Assembly: GCA_034409055.1 (NCBI GenBank)
Contig: DAOUMU010000355.1
Coordinates: 1-5,607, forward strand
Source of the DNA: DAOUMU01 sp034409055
GTDB lineage: Bacteria > Chloroflexota > Anaerolineae > 4572-78 > J111
Length of the DNA: 5,607 nt
Reading direction: 5' to 3'
The position numbers and the translations under genes are program-made. This document shows positions 5,507 through 5,607 of this stretch, piece by piece (the stretch's first letter is position 1; every line of letters starts with the position of its first letter). The notes under the pieces are model-generated. The model was not told the origin of the DNA. It saw nothing but the letters and a program-made list of their open reading frames with translations, and did not search any database.

Positions 5507-5607
5507 CCGCTACCCATCCGCTGACCACCCCCCCCCAGGCCACCACCCCATATGCGTCAACTTAAGCCGTGTCTGAATAAATTTGATCAAAACTGGGTTT
5601 TCGCAGT

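Larger units (their letters stand above)
5327..5607. other. Gene-free, C-rich tail with hairpins
   Basis: No convincing reading frame is visible on either strand in these 281 bases. The + strand is strongly C-biased from about 5385 to 5560, including a run of nine C (5528-5536). Small hairpins occur at 5369-5384 (GCTCT/AGAGC) and 5409-5424 (ACACC/GGTGT). After about 5551 the composition becomes AT-richer, with a TTGATCAA palindrome at 5582-5589, probably the start of a different segment such as the upstream region of a gene beyond the window. Confidence 0.6.

Noticed and set aside
5385..5540. CRISPR array or G-quadruplex in the C-rich tail
   Set aside because: There are no regularly spaced repeats, and the G runs on the minus strand are too far apart for a canonical four-run quadruplex.
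5552..5607. AT-richer end with CAACTTAAG as an insertion-sequence terminus
   Set aside because: It faintly recalls ends of some transposons, but no inverted partner, target duplication or transposase lies in the window.

Overview
The window carries three genes on the + strand. The first is a very large multidomain transcriptional regulator (SARP/BTAD-type winged helix, STAND-class ATPase, TPR tail). Two smaller genes follow, packaged like integron gene cassettes. The architecture of the first gene, its moderately GC-rich coding sequence, the weak Shine-Dalgarno signals and the GTG/TTG start options suggest a Chloroflexota-like bacterium (Anaerolineae or Caldilineae style). This is inferred from family knowledge and no marker gene is present. 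An environmental relative from another phylum is possible.

Layout. Bases 1-143 show no gene and only small inverted repeats. A near-consensus sigma70-type promoter (144-172) precedes a leader with three 11-bp A-rich repeats and a possible 16-codon leader ORF. The regulator runs from 275 (or GTG 251) to 3901. Nineteen bases after its stop lies a long imperfect inverted repeat with the organisation of an integron attC site (3920-4047). A small acidic protein of unknown function follows (4062-4526). Its 3' end overlaps a degenerate attC-like hairpin ending in GTTAGGC (4495-4560). Next is a membrane CDP-alcohol phosphatidyltransferase (4578-5183), then a very well formed attC site (5199-5299) and at once a strong rho-independent terminator (5302-5326). 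The last 280 bases (5327-5607) hold no recognisable gene. They contain a 10-bp perfect hairpin, smaller hairpins, a 10-bp tandem duplication and C-rich tracts.

Interpretation. Bases 4042-5293 read as two consecutive gene cassettes of about 513 and 739 bp. Both have their gene in the standard orientation, starting 21-24 bases after the core site. No integrase gene is in the window, so this is an integrase-less attC cluster or the tail of a larger array. The cassette genes are visibly more AT-rich than the regulator and the flank, which fits acquisition from elsewhere. The regulator is probably resident, although an attC sits directly behind it. No functional link between the regulator and the cassette genes can be read from the sequence. 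Read-through from upstream could transcribe the cassettes, and the terminator closes the unit.
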